DNA of 19,028 bases from Methanobacteriota archaeon. GTDB taxonomy: Archaea > Thermoplasmatota > Poseidoniia > Poseidoniales > Thalassarchaeaceae. The notes beneath the pieces are model-generated. The model saw only the letters and a list, made by a program, of their open reading frames with translations. It ran no database searches and was not told the DNA's origin. The translations under genes and the position numbers were made by a program. The DNA lies in the NCBI GenBank assembly GCA_002725475.1, contig PBPH01000048.1, forward strand, positions 1 to 19,028, read 5' to 3'. Shown piece by piece: positions 6,336 to 15,734 of the stretch (positions are counted from its first letter, which is position 1; each line of letters opens with the position of its first letter).

Positions 6336-9038
6336 TTATCTATTTCCAATCATTACTGACTTAAGAGTCTTCCAAGAATCGATAAAATCTTCACCAAGTT
6401 GTTTGAATAAGGAACTCAACATACCGAAACGGCTCATTCCTTGATCGGCTAACCAAATCCCATTAAGGAGAATTATCAAAGCGCTGGCTTCGTGTATAAA
6501 GACACCCAATGTTAGACTAGAATGCCATTGATCAACAACTGAAATAACTAACAAAATAGTAACCAAAAACGAAATTAAAAGATTAATTTGGACTATTTTT
6601 TTAGCTCTTCTTGAAAGTCTGATTAGACGTGAAAGAATTTGTGGATCTTGGCTAGGTATCAATACATCAGCGGCCTCTAAATTAACGCTTTCACCACTTC
6701 CAACTGCTACCCCTACATCTGCAGAAGCCAGTGCCGCAGCATCGTTGAAGCCATCTCCTGCCATCATTGTGCAAAGCGCCTGACTACGCCTTTGCACCCA
6801 TATTGCTTTCCCATCTGGATCAATTTCTCCACGGCAAAACTTGGATTCAATACCCAACACATCTCCCAAAGACTCTACTGCATTTTGGGAATCTCCTGAA
6901 AGTAATTCTATCGATACGCCCAAATCTTTCAAATCTGATACTAGATTTGTCGCACCATTCCGTAAATCGTCATTATTGAATACGAACAAAGCAATTGCTG
7001 TTTTGCTTTTTGAAAGTAAGGATATACCAAATCCATTGTTACGAGCTTCTTCAGCCGCTTTGGCAAGGGGTTTGGGAATCGTTACTCCTTCATCTAATAA
7101 CCAATTTTCAGTACCGAACCTTACTTTTGATCTACCAACTTTACCACTAACTCCAGCAACTTCGTCAGAAATTGAAAGTACCTTAGTAGGTATCGCCCCT
7201 TGACTATCAGCAGCCACTAAAATAGTAGCAGCATAGGGGTGATTACTGCGCTGTTCTAATCCCGATGCTAAAGAAAGTGCATCTTCCATTTCTATGCCGT
7301 CAGACAAAACTACTGAATCTAGGCAAGGTTGGCCACTTGTTAGAGTCCCCGTCTTATCTAATAGAGCCAAATCGACTCTCGCAGTTCGTTCAAGCACGTC
7401 CCCGCCACGAGCGATGATACCGTAATGTGCAGCATTTGAAAGCGCAGCAGCGTGAGGGATTGGGGCTGCCAAAAGTAAAGCGCATGGACAAGCAACTACC
7501 CATAACAACAACATCATCATTAAATCCCCTAACAAAATACCTGCTAGCCCGCCTCCAATTATTACAGTGGGAACCCAAAATTTGGTGAAATTTTCTACAG
7601 ATGATTGTAAGCGAGGTGGTTGGTCACGATATGTATGAACTCTTTCAATTAATCCCGATAACTTGGTATCTTCTCCAACAGCTGAAACTTCTATGATTAC
7701 TGGGCCGCGGATTAAAACTAGACCTGCTTCAACAAAATTCCCAATTTCTACTCTTATAGGGGTGCTTTCTCCAGTCATTGGGGCTCTATCTATCTGCCCT
7801 AATCCTTCAACAATGAACCCATCAACTGGAATTAATTCCCCACTCCTAACTTCAACAATATCACCAATTTGAACCATGTCAATTGGCACCTTAATAGGCT
7901 CAGGGTGGGTTGGAGAAAGAGATGAAATTGGTGATTGGCTTATGCTGAATGTAGTAGATGATACATCGATTTTATGGGGTTCTTGAGAAGAAATTACGCG
8001 CGCTTGCTGTGGTAGACGATCAAGCCCCCCTTGCATTGCCTCTCTTGCTCTAAGCAAAGCAGATGATTCAAGGTGGCCGCTTACTGATTCAAGTAAAACA
8101 ACCATCAATGCTTCGGGCCAATGTTGAAGAATAGCTGCACCTAATACTGCCATTGTTGTCAAAATTTGGAACCCCAATACTCTATTCCGAATACTTGCAA
8201 CGGCTTCTCTGAACATCCTAAAGCCACCAACAATAACACCTGAGAAGCCTAATAGAGTAATTAGAGCGAGTGGAGCTGCTGCTGCTTGAAGAATCATAAC
8301 CACTGGAAGGATAAATAGAGCAAGTGATGCTCCAATCAGGCGCTGATCAGATATCGATAAACCAGGAGCCACCCCTTCAATTAGTTTAAGTTCAGTCCCA
8401 GTCATTCTCTCCAAAGATAGTTTCAATTCATTGCGTGAAAAGGCATCTAGGGATTCTGGGGTCTGTATAAGTATTTGAGAACCATCAAATTTAACATCAA
8501 GAATTCCCATTGCAGACTGGATTAATCTCTTGATGGCTTTTTTATCACATCTTTGTCTTTCCAATACTGATTCTAGTGTTACACCTTGAATCCTCATCCA
8601 CGGCAGATCTGGCTCATATCCCAAACTGTTGAGAATCTGATTTACTTTATACAAATCACCTTTACCCAAGTCAACACTTACCCGTACAATACCTTCGGCA
8701 TGAGAAATATTAGATGAAGTCACGGCCAAATTCTTGTTAATCGCCGAGGTGGCTTTCATTGCACAATCTGGGCAATCCATACCAGTTATTGGCCAGTCAA
8801 AATCATGAATCCCATCTGTGACAATTTCCGCTTCAAAGAAGTCGTCATCAACCATTGCTAATTCACTTTTTTCGGATTTCTTCGAAGATGAGGCATTTAC
8901 AATTACTGATATTGGTGATTCTTCATCATCACAACAATCTGCAGTAGCACATGAATCAACCACCTCTTCTATTTCAGAGAGGTCCTTTGAATCATCCAGA
9001 AAGATGAATTCATTCGATTCATCATCCCGCTTGCGCAT
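6336..9038 (-). CDS. Heavy-metal-transporting P1B-type ATPase (Zn/Cd/Co-like)
   Basis: A 900-residue membrane pump starting at ATG 9038 (AGGT seven to eight bases upstream) that would use ATP to move a soft or transition metal ion across the membrane. In order: an acidic N-terminal tail with C30/C35/C36; a heavy-metal-associated domain with GMDCPDC (metal cysteines near 88 and 91); a second, CxxC-less HMA-like domain at about 155-220; membrane helices 1-4; an A domain with TGES near 420; the helix-6 CPC motif near 517; the phosphorylation motif DKTGTLT near 560; the HP motif near 600; GDGFND near 759; and two final helices with HEASAL near 846. Motif content fixes the family. Ion specificity is uncertain, because CPC is typical of Cu and Zn/Cd pumps while an HE motif in the last helix recalls Co/Zn/Fe-type pumps. 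The A domain has a Ser-rich insertion. Confidence 0.93.
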   Translation of the reverse strand: MRKRDDESNEFIFLDDSKDLSEIEEVVDSCATADCCDDEESPISVIVNASSSKKSEKSELAMVDDDFFEAEIVTDGIHDFDWPITGMDCPDCAMKATSAINKNLAVTSSNISHAEGIVRVSVDLGKGDLYKVNQILNSLGYEPDLPWMRIQGVTLESVLERQRCDKKAIKRLIQSAMGILDVKFDGSQILIQTPESLDAFSRNELKLSLERMTGTELKLIEGVAPGLSISDQRLIGASLALFILPVVMILQAAAAPLALITLLGFSGVIVGGFRMFREAVASIRNRVLGFQILTTMAVLGAAILQHWPEALMVVLLESVSGHLESSALLRAREAMQGGLDRLPQQARVISSQEPHKIDVSSTTFSISQSPISSLSPTHPEPIKVPIDMVQIGDIVEVRSGELIPVDGFIVEGLGQIDRAPMTGESTPIRVEIGNFVEAGLVLIRGPVIIEVSAVGEDTKLSGLIERVHTYRDQPPRLQSSVENFTKFWVPTVIIGGGLAGILLGDLMMMLLLWVVACPCALLLAAPIPHAAALSNAAHYGIIARGGDVLERTARVDLALLDKTGTLTSGQPCLDSVVLSDGIEMEDALSLASGLEQRSNHPYAATILVAADSQGAIPTKVLSISDEVAGVSGKVGRSKVRFGTENWLLDEGVTIPKPLAKAAEEARNNGFGISLLSKSKTAIALFVFNNDDLRNGATNLVSDLKDLGVSIELLSGDSQNAVESLGDVLGIESKFCRGEIDPDGKAIWVQRRSQALCTMMAGDGFNDAAALASADVGVAVGSGESVNLEAADVLIPSQDPQILSRLIRLSRRAKKIVQINLLISFLVTILLVISVVDQWHSSLTLGVFIHEASALIILLNGIWLADQGMSRFGMLSSLFKQLGEDFIDSWKTLKSVMIGNR

Positions 9039-9101
9039 GCTTTGACCTATTGCATAACGTGTTTGAATGTGACTGTGAAACGGGAGTAGCGTTTTTGGCT
9101 A

Positions 9102-9127
9102 ATTTTTCAATTGAAAAATCGATTTTT
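9102..9127. promoter_or_regulatory. Overlapping perfect palindromes, probable operator of the metal ATPase
   Basis: Two perfect palindromes overlap: ATTTTTCAATTGAAAAAT at 9102-9119 (18 bp) and AAAAATCGATTTTT at 9114-9127 (14 bp). The second overlaps the ATPase TATA-like element, and the first extends to the predicted transcription start. A repressor bound here would block TBP or polymerase. The neighbouring winged-helix protein is one candidate binder. This is inference from position and symmetry. Confidence 0.5.
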
Positions 9128-9134
9128 ATATTGG
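9121..9134 (-). promoter_or_regulatory. TATA element of the metal ATPase gene
   Basis: The minus strand reads CCAATATAAAAATC, a close match to the archaeal TATA consensus, about 90 bases before ATG 9038. Transcription would begin near 9101-9103, leaving a leader of about 65 bases. It lies downstream of the tRNA gene, so the ATPase gene probably has its own promoter. Confidence 0.55.
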
Positions 9135-9177
9135 AAAATATGAAAGTTTTTACGTGCTTTGTTGATGTCTGAATTAA

Positions 9178-9262
9178 TGGTGCAGGGGGCAGGATTCGAA
9201 CCTGCGAAGCGCTAAGCAGTGGATCTTGAGCCCACCCCCTTTGACCACTCGGGTACCCCTGC
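9178..9262 (-). tRNA. tRNA-Leu (anticodon CAA), CCA encoded
   Basis: The cloverleaf is clear. The acceptor stem is GCAGGGG (9256-9262) with CCCCTGC (9182-9188). The anticodon stem GTGGG/TCCAC carries the loop CTCAAGA, giving anticodon CAA, which reads UUG. The T arm is GCAGG-TTCGAAT-CCTGC. The 13-base variable arm is a leucine (class II) hallmark. The discriminator is A at 9181, and CCA is encoded at 9178-9180. There is no intron. The gene starts 28 bases after the stop of the giant secreted-protein gene. The nearby GTATAG is too close to act as its TATA box, so it is either co-transcribed or driven by an AT-rich element (about 9305-9318) inside the end of that gene. Confidence 0.95.
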
Positions 9263-9290
9263 GGTACTATTGGCTATACGCTCCCCTTTG

Positions 9291-12200
9291 TCATTCTTCC
9301 TCATGAGATAATATTGATGAAGTAATAACTTCAGGAGGAGGACCTGCCCACTCAGGCCAATTATCTAGGCCCCACGGAGGTGGTGGAGGTGTTTCTTCCA
9401 TTTCCTCTTCATCATCTTCATCCCATTCATCCTCAACACGTTTTGAAATAGCAATTGCCATAACCATTACTGAAATGATTAATATCAAGAATCCAAAGGT
9501 CATTGGACTATTTATCGATGATAGGAAAGCCTCCCCCGTAGTTTGTTCCCTAACTAAACCAACTGGTACGCTAGTCAAATTATTAGGGTCGTTATTTAGT
9601 ACAATATAAAGCTGTAAATCACCAGCACTCCATGCCTCTACATTGAATGAAAATAATGAGTGTTGTTGTGGCAATAATGAAATGTTTGTCTCATTAAGAG
9701 CGATGTATCTTCCACCTTCACCGCTAGATTGCCATGTCCACAAACCTACATGTGTCACCCCCATATCATTACCTTCATTGTATACACGGCCATTGATAGT
9801 GAAAATCGAGTTCAGTGTTGGTTGATATGGATTAACGGTTAAATCAGAAATGATTGGATGGAAATAAATGACTCTTAGTTGCGGCATTCTTGGTTCATCT
9901 TTACTCCCCATTCCAACGAATGAATGACCTGCTAGATCACTACCTTCAACCCATACGACTAAACTATCGCCTGGTGCGAGAAGTGTGTGATTAATATCGA
10001 AATCTATCATAGTAGAATATGTCCATATTCCGTCAATATTCGTAGCCAATGGTAGTTCAGAAACTCCATGCATATCCAGGATTTCTACCCCATGTCTTCT
10101 GAAGGACCAATGCAAATTCAACGAATTGTAATCCATCCCGCCAACTTCATGAATTTGGATAGTGGCCAATTGTTGTGACATTTGGTTTGAATTGATTGAG
10201 CTCAGAGTGGCATTTGGAAACACAACCACTGGCGGCACTGAATCAATCACTATATCCAGACTCATTGCACCAATTGGAACAGATGTCACACCACCAGATA
10301 ATGTTGCAGTTACTTTAGCCACTCCATCATTCCAACGATATTGAGGCACTTGTTTCGTAGATGTAAATGTGTGGCCGTCCGCGAGTTCAGTAGCCCAAAC
10401 CTCCGGTTCGTTTTGGCTGTCATCCATACTAATTGTCACAATCCATCCCCCATCTAGTGTAACATTTTCTTGATTGGCGATGTGAATCAATCGGCCTGAG
10501 AAATTAAAGCGATCATCTGGTTGCAAGTATAGAGTTCCATCGACCAAACCTTCTCCTGGCGGAGTTAGATCTGATGCATGCTCGAGAACTAAACTTGTCC
10601 GGCCATCTGTTGTCCATGAAAGATGATTCAAAGTATCACTTCCTAATTCCAATAATTGACCATGTTCAACAATCGAAATACTAGGGGCTTGTGGAGTTAG
10701 ATTCCAAGAATTTGGTGCATTTACACCTATGCGGAATTGAATTGCCACGTTGAAAGAACCGCCAGTAAGTTCTGTGATGGCAGCGCCAAGTGGAATAATC
10801 GGAGATTCATCATTTACATTAATATCCCCAGATAACGGAGTAATCCAAATGTCACCACGAGAATCCCCTGTAGCAAGATTAACAGAAATATTGTCAAGTG
10901 AGTTTATTCCATTCCCATCTGATAACGAGAATGATATTTCATGAGTAACTCCGACAAGTAGGTTATCGCCCCATCTATCTATACGAATTGATGGGAGTGA
11001 GAGAATTGTGGGTAGGTCTGCTTGTGTAGTCATGGTTGCCATATCATTATCTAAACCTGGACCACCCCCTTGTTGAACAGGATGTCCAGCCAAATCCGTG
11101 CCTGTAACATATAGAGAAATTCTACTCATTTCCCCATTTCCAATTAAATCAATTGCAGGGAAATCTACCCTCACAGTACCCTGTGCCTTCATTGGAGTAA
11201 TCTGTCTGGAAATTGAGTATTCCCAATCATCTGCCTCGGAGTCACCATCGATATCATCAATCCCTTCCCTCCAAACACGGAGTTCTAGTGGCCCGCCAAA
11301 GGATTCTATTTCCGTGACTTCTACAGAAATTGGTAACAGCCTATCTTCTGGCCACACATTTCCATCCGCTAACCTAACACCACTAGGGGTATGTACCATC
11401 AAAGGAGATAATATTGGGGGATTTGAATCAATTATCAAAGTAACAGGAGTTCTATCTTTTGTTTCATCAGTTGCACCATTAAGGGAGACCCCGCTAGGAC
11501 CGGGCCTAAGAATCCATGATGTCAAATTGATTTCGCCACTATTTTCTGTTAGCGTAACGGTTGCATTCCAATTTCCGTCATCACCACTAATTGCTGCAAC
11601 TTGATAATTAGATGATGTTCCTTCAACTTGAATTGCAACCAAGAAGTTTTCATTTGATGGTCGCATGTTGGAATCTTCAAAACGTACTGTGCCGGACACT
11701 TTGACTAATGATCCCGAGGCTATCTCAAATGGATAAGAAGGGGATCCACGGGAAGATAGCAAACGGTTGTCAGAACCCCTCACTTCCCAAGTATCAATTT
11801 CCATATCATTTTCAACCGCTTTAGATATAGTTCCAATTCTAATCGTATCTGGAGACAAATGTTCCCCATTAACCCCCCATGATTCTGCTGATACATCTAT
11901 CCAATCAACATCGTCCCAACCCCATTCAGTTTGTAGCTCCCAGTTAATTCGCCAACCGTTCTCAATTTGCATAACTGAACTAGATGCTGAATTAATCGAA
12001 ACCTTACCACCACCCGCATGCTGATAGAATACTCCGCCCGAATCAAAATTTTCTGCTGCAAATGTAATCAAGAAACCTGCTTGTGTCAGTAATGATAAAT
12101 TTGCGCGTAACAATCCATCTGCTGAAAACAGATGTGTATGCTCTGTGGTAATTACTGTCGTCCTATCTGGTAACCAAGTCTGAGGAAGAGATGTGATCTC

Positions 12201-15200
12201 ATTGACGATTAATGGTTCGTGCTCTACCCCACCCCATAATGAGACTCCACCCGCATCGGCAGTAACAGTTACAGGGATTTCATGCAGACCATTTACTGCT
12301 GTTGTGAAATTCATGGCAGAAGAAATCGTGGGCCCAAGATTAGATACGTTTTCATTGAAAATATAGTTGATACCATAAATTTGAATCTGGATAGGGCCCG
12401 TTGAATCTAATGAAATTGGCACTTGTTTCCAATCTCTTGAATCATTAGGCCATTCTCCGGCAACTAAGTTGTTGATTGATTGAATTACCCCTGAATTAAG
12501 AGGGACCATCAAACCTTGCTCATCGGTTATCGTTTGCTGATTAAGAAGTGATATACCCCCTATTGAAAGATTAAACTGAACCGATTGCTGAACGGTTTGA
12601 ACGCCCACAAGCCCTCCTGTAACAATTCCCCCATCTGGAATAAGAAGGGTCGTAGGGTTCTGGTTATTAGATTGAATATCGACTGTCGCTGCCCTTGAAT
12701 TGGAATTCATCAAGGAATCCTGCCAACCCAATTGGCCACGCCCATCATTGCCTTCAGAAAACATCCATTCAATTAAGCCATCATTTCCAACATCAACAGA
12801 TACATTCAATCCTGGCTGTAATAATCTTCCTTTTACTTGGAGAGATTGTAGCCAAGCCCCTGGTTGCAAGTTAATCTGGATTCTGTATGCGGTTAGTGGA
12901 GTGTTTCTCTGCACTGTTACATTACTCAATGCTCCACTGTAAAATGGGACATCTCGCTCGTCTAGAAGCGTAACTATAGTCCCCAACCCATAACCAGAAA
13001 TGTCGAAGCTTCGCATTGGGTTGTTTCCGTAAATTAGAGGGCCCGATAGTGAAAGTGTCGATAAAGTAGGATTTGTCAAATTACCAGATGATTTATTCAC
13101 ATCTAATGATGGGGAAACTGTCCAACCATTAGTTGAGTCTCGAGCTGAAAAAATACCAACCGCCCCCAAATATAACCCGTGGATTGTTGGTGTCAGTTGG
13201 GGGATATCTGTGCCCATTTCTAACTTAATCCTCATCTTAGATTCGAGAGCACCGGGTACTGGGATTACGGGGAAACTTAGATTTTCCATTCCCGGGGCGA
13301 CTGTTCCATTTTCGTACAATAAGGTACAACGTACCCACGTTCCATTCGGAACGCTTGCATCTACTTCGATTGTGCCCAATCCACCTCTACTGGTATCAAT
13401 TGGATCTGAAATCCAAGTACCATGTTCTTCGAACCAATCAACATATAGTCCCACATCATCTAGATACCAGCCATCTGATTCCAAGAATTGATCTGTAAAG
13501 AATGAAAATCTTAGGCGGATTCCTTGGCCACTAAATTGTGTCACATCGGCTTGTTTAGTTTCCCATGATTTGTTTACTCCTGCACCTCTTTGGCCATTGC
13601 AGGTAGGCACTGAATTGCTACCGTCAAAAGCCCATAAATTGTATATTTCTGAGTATGGATTCATTGTTTGTCTAGAATCATAAAAATTAGGTTCGTTAGC
13701 ACCATAAGGGATCCAATTACGCCCATCATCATTAGAAATGTATAGTACTCCACCATCCCAATATTGCTCAGCACAAACAAACTGCTTGAAGGAAATTCTG
13801 GCATGGCTATTTGAAGGAATATTGAATGTTGGAGAAATCAGATGGGTCCAAGTGTCTGGACGGTACAAACCTCCAAATTCAATGCCTGCATAATGGGAAC
13901 CATTTGAAGGAGCGTCTGGCCCGTAAATCCATGAGTTATTATGCGAGCGAAATTCCCATCCTTCACCCCTAATAGTATCTATTCTCCAACCTTCAGGTAG
14001 AAGAGGTGCATCTTCAAACGAGTCTACTTGAAAACTCGGGCCATTTATTCCATAATTAGGCAGATATTGCCATTCATCATATCCATTCCCAATGCTTGCA
14101 TGCGCCACATTACCATCACTGATATCCGAGAAATTTAGGTTTAGGTGAATGGTCTGATTGCCAATTGTTCCAGAAGTAACCACCACATCATCGATGAACA
14201 AACCTTCTGGTGGATTCATAGATGTTCCACCATAACCAGTACCCGGAAAAGTATCAGTCTCAATATTAACCCTCAAGTATACTGATGAATTACCAGCAAG
14301 TGTCTGAGGTAGTGGATGAGAAAGGTGTCTCCAACCATTTGAATCATCCACATATCTCACTCCACCGATTACCACACCGAATCCTGGCATGTCGGCTGAG
14401 AATGAATTCCAAGTGAAATTGTTGATGGACCATTCCCAACGGAAATTGTCGTAGATATCCCCTTCCATGTCAAAATCAGCAGCATAATCCAACATTATTG
14501 GGCCACTTGCATTTGACAGATTTACTTCAAATGATAGAGATGAAGAAGCCCCATCAATGTAAGGTCCCGACAAATTACCATGGAACCAAGCGCCAGCATC
14601 AGCTCCAGAGTTTGTTAGATTTATATTATCAATAAACCAACCAGGGCGCTGAACTGTTGAATTCAAATCAGTCCATACGACAAATCGAAATCGCACAGTA
14701 CTAGAGTTGGAAATTCCAGGTTTATTGTCGAGGTTAAAAATCGCCTGTTGCCAACCTGTAGCATTAGGTGATGCCCATACTTCAAAATTTGAGCCACCGC
14801 TACCATTCGGTGATGGGGCGGCTGAATTTATACGATTGTTATATCCACCATTAGGGGTGATGTAATTCCATGATTGCCCTCCATCAGTACTCATTTCAAC
14901 CCAAACCCCATCAGCATTTCCTGCAGCAAGTGAAGGAGTATACATATGGTGCCAATGAGAAAATGTTAGATTGAAATCGTTAATGACTGGGGGGATATTG
15001 AAGTCTGGTGATTCCATCCAAGTATGAACCCCATTAGGTAATGACTGGTCAGCCATGGTGGCGACGATGTAACGACCATTCACAGCACCGATGGGGATTA
15101 AACCCCCACTTGATTCTCTTGCAGAACCATTCAATTGACCCGGAATTCCCAGCATATCGCTTACTTCCCATATTCCTGGTGTGCCACCCATTGTCCAATC

Positions 15201-15593
15201 TTGCAAAGTACGTGTTAGAGATTCAAAATCATTAATTCGACCTACTGAATGATCCGAATCTAAACTCAATGCGCCATCAAAAAACTCTGTAGTTGTAGAA
15301 TTCCATAAACCCCAACTAAAATTGAGTTTGCCTTGTGCATCTTCTTCCCAAACAATTCCAGTTCCTAAATCTGAATTGCTAGCCTCACCAACTTCAAGCC
15401 AAGCATCCAAAATGGTTTCACCTTCAGGAATTGAAAAACCAGTGATTGTGGCATTACCACCATTGCTACCCAAGTCTGCAACACTTGGACCAGACCAATT
15501 GGTCTGAGTCGATGAAGCAAATGGGGTGAGTGGCGTTAGAATGAAAATTAAGGCGATGAAAAATGAGCGCCTCGACATCGAATTACGCAACAT
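9291..15593 (-). CDS. Giant secreted, sequon-rich surface protein with C-terminal membrane anchor
   Basis: A 2100-residue protein from ATG 15593, chosen because GGAGG lies seven bases upstream; the frame opens further, to 15650. A signal peptide (MSRRSFFIALIFILTPL, ending near residue 30) is followed by beta-rich modules. Three of these end in a G(W/L)(F/Y)(I/L)D(D/N) motif (near 314, 461 and 706), as in MAM-like or M6-peptidase C-terminal jelly rolls. Next come Ig-like segments, two with a GTDLAGH or GSDLAGH motif after an IDSxPP linker, and a CARDB-like domain at about 1920-2020. A membrane helix lies near 2030-2050, then a short acidic tail rich in Pro and Trp. I counted roughly forty N-x-S/T sequons, fitting an AglB-glycosylated exterior protein. 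No protease or hydrolase active site was recognised; adhesion or surface layer is likely. Confidence 0.85.
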   Translation of the reverse strand: MLRNSMSRRSFFIALIFILTPLTPFASSTQTNWSGPSVADLGSNGGNATITGFSIPEGETILDAWLEVGEASNSDLGTGIVWEEDAQGKLNFSWGLWNSTTTEFFDGALSLDSDHSVGRINDFESLTRTLQDWTMGGTPGIWEVSDMLGIPGQLNGSARESSGGLIPIGAVNGRYIVATMADQSLPNGVHTWMESPDFNIPPVINDFNLTFSHWHHMYTPSLAAGNADGVWVEMSTDGGQSWNYITPNGGYNNRINSAAPSPNGSGGSNFEVWASPNATGWQQAIFNLDNKPGISNSSTVRFRFVVWTDLNSTVQRPGWFIDNINLTNSGADAGAWFHGNLSGPYIDGASSSLSFEVNLSNASGPIMLDYAADFDMEGDIYDNFRWEWSINNFTWNSFSADMPGFGVVIGGVRYVDDSNGWRHLSHPLPQTLAGNSSVYLRVNIETDTFPGTGYGGTSMNPPEGLFIDDVVVTSGTIGNQTIHLNLNFSDISDGNVAHASIGNGYDEWQYLPNYGINGPSFQVDSFEDAPLLPEGWRIDTIRGEGWEFRSHNNSWIYGPDAPSNGSHYAGIEFGGLYRPDTWTHLISPTFNIPSNSHARISFKQFVCAEQYWDGGVLYISNDDGRNWIPYGANEPNFYDSRQTMNPYSEIYNLWAFDGSNSVPTCNGQRGAGVNKSWETKQADVTQFSGQGIRLRFSFFTDQFLESDGWYLDDVGLYVDWFEEHGTWISDPIDTSRGGLGTIEVDASVPNGTWVRCTLLYENGTVAPGMENLSFPVIPVPGALESKMRIKLEMGTDIPQLTPTIHGLYLGAVGIFSARDSTNGWTVSPSLDVNKSSGNLTNPTLSTLSLSGPLIYGNNPMRSFDISGYGLGTIVTLLDERDVPFYSGALSNVTVQRNTPLTAYRIQINLQPGAWLQSLQVKGRLLQPGLNVSVDVGNDGLIEWMFSEGNDGRGQLGWQDSLMNSNSRAATVDIQSNNQNPTTLLIPDGGIVTGGLVGVQTVQQSVQFNLSIGGISLLNQQTITDEQGLMVPLNSGVIQSINNLVAGEWPNDSRDWKQVPISLDSTGPIQIQIYGINYIFNENVSNLGPTISSAMNFTTAVNGLHEIPVTVTADAGGVSLWGGVEHEPLIVNEITSLPQTWLPDRTTVITTEHTHLFSADGLLRANLSLLTQAGFLITFAAENFDSGGVFYQHAGGGKVSINSASSSVMQIENGWRINWELQTEWGWDDVDWIDVSAESWGVNGEHLSPDTIRIGTISKAVENDMEIDTWEVRGSDNRLLSSRGSPSYPFEIASGSLVKVSGTVRFEDSNMRPSNENFLVAIQVEGTSSNYQVAAISGDDGNWNATVTLTENSGEINLTSWILRPGPSGVSLNGATDETKDRTPVTLIIDSNPPILSPLMVHTPSGVRLADGNVWPEDRLLPISVEVTEIESFGGPLELRVWREGIDDIDGDSEADDWEYSISRQITPMKAQGTVRVDFPAIDLIGNGEMSRISLYVTGTDLAGHPVQQGGGPGLDNDMATMTTQADLPTILSLPSIRIDRWGDNLLVGVTHEISFSLSDGNGINSLDNISVNLATGDSRGDIWITPLSGDINVNDESPIIPLGAAITELTGGSFNVAIQFRIGVNAPNSWNLTPQAPSISIVEHGQLLELGSDTLNHLSWTTDGRTSLVLEHASDLTPPGEGLVDGTLYLQPDDRFNFSGRLIHIANQENVTLDGGWIVTISMDDSQNEPEVWATELADGHTFTSTKQVPQYRWNDGVAKVTATLSGGVTSVPIGAMSLDIVIDSVPPVVVFPNATLSSINSNQMSQQLATIQIHEVGGMDYNSLNLHWSFRRHGVEILDMHGVSELPLATNIDGIWTYSTMIDFDINHTLLAPGDSLVVWVEGSDLAGHSFVGMGSKDEPRMPQLRVIYFHPIISDLTVNPYQPTLNSIFTINGRVYNEGNDMGVTHVGLWTWQSSGEGGRYIALNETNISLLPQQHSLFSFNVEAWSAGDLQLYIVLNNDPNNLTSVPVGLVREQTTGEAFLSSINSPMTFGFLILIISVMVMAIAISKRVEDEWDEDDEEEMEETPPPPPWGLDNWPEWAGPPPEVITSSILSHEEE

Positions 15594-15734
15594 AGGTCTG
15601 CCTCCGCACAATCCTGTGTGGCCTTTCTTGGTTTGAATGCTATCCAACAACGAGCGAACTATTCGTCATAAACAACGATTCGAAGTGAAGCATTCTTAGG
15701 ATGCCCATTAGCAGGGGGGTTCCGGGCGACCTAA
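15594..15734. promoter_or_regulatory. Divergent intergenic region between the giant surface-protein gene and the GINS gene
   Basis: A 141-base region between oppositely oriented starts. Near its middle (about 15666-15674) the + strand reads TCATAAAC and the - strand GTTTATGA. Both are weak TATA-like sequences, 65-75 bases from the two start codons, so a shared divergent promoter is possible. A six-G run lies at 15713-15718. No strong TATA box is present. Confidence 0.3.

Noticed and set aside
9274..9279. GTATAG as TATA box of the tRNA gene
   Set aside because: Only about 14 bases from the mature 5' end. An archaeal start would fall inside the tRNA.
15594..15650. N-terminal extension of the giant secreted protein
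   Set aside because: The extra 19 residues precede a well-placed GGAGG and ATG 15593 and would bury the signal peptide.
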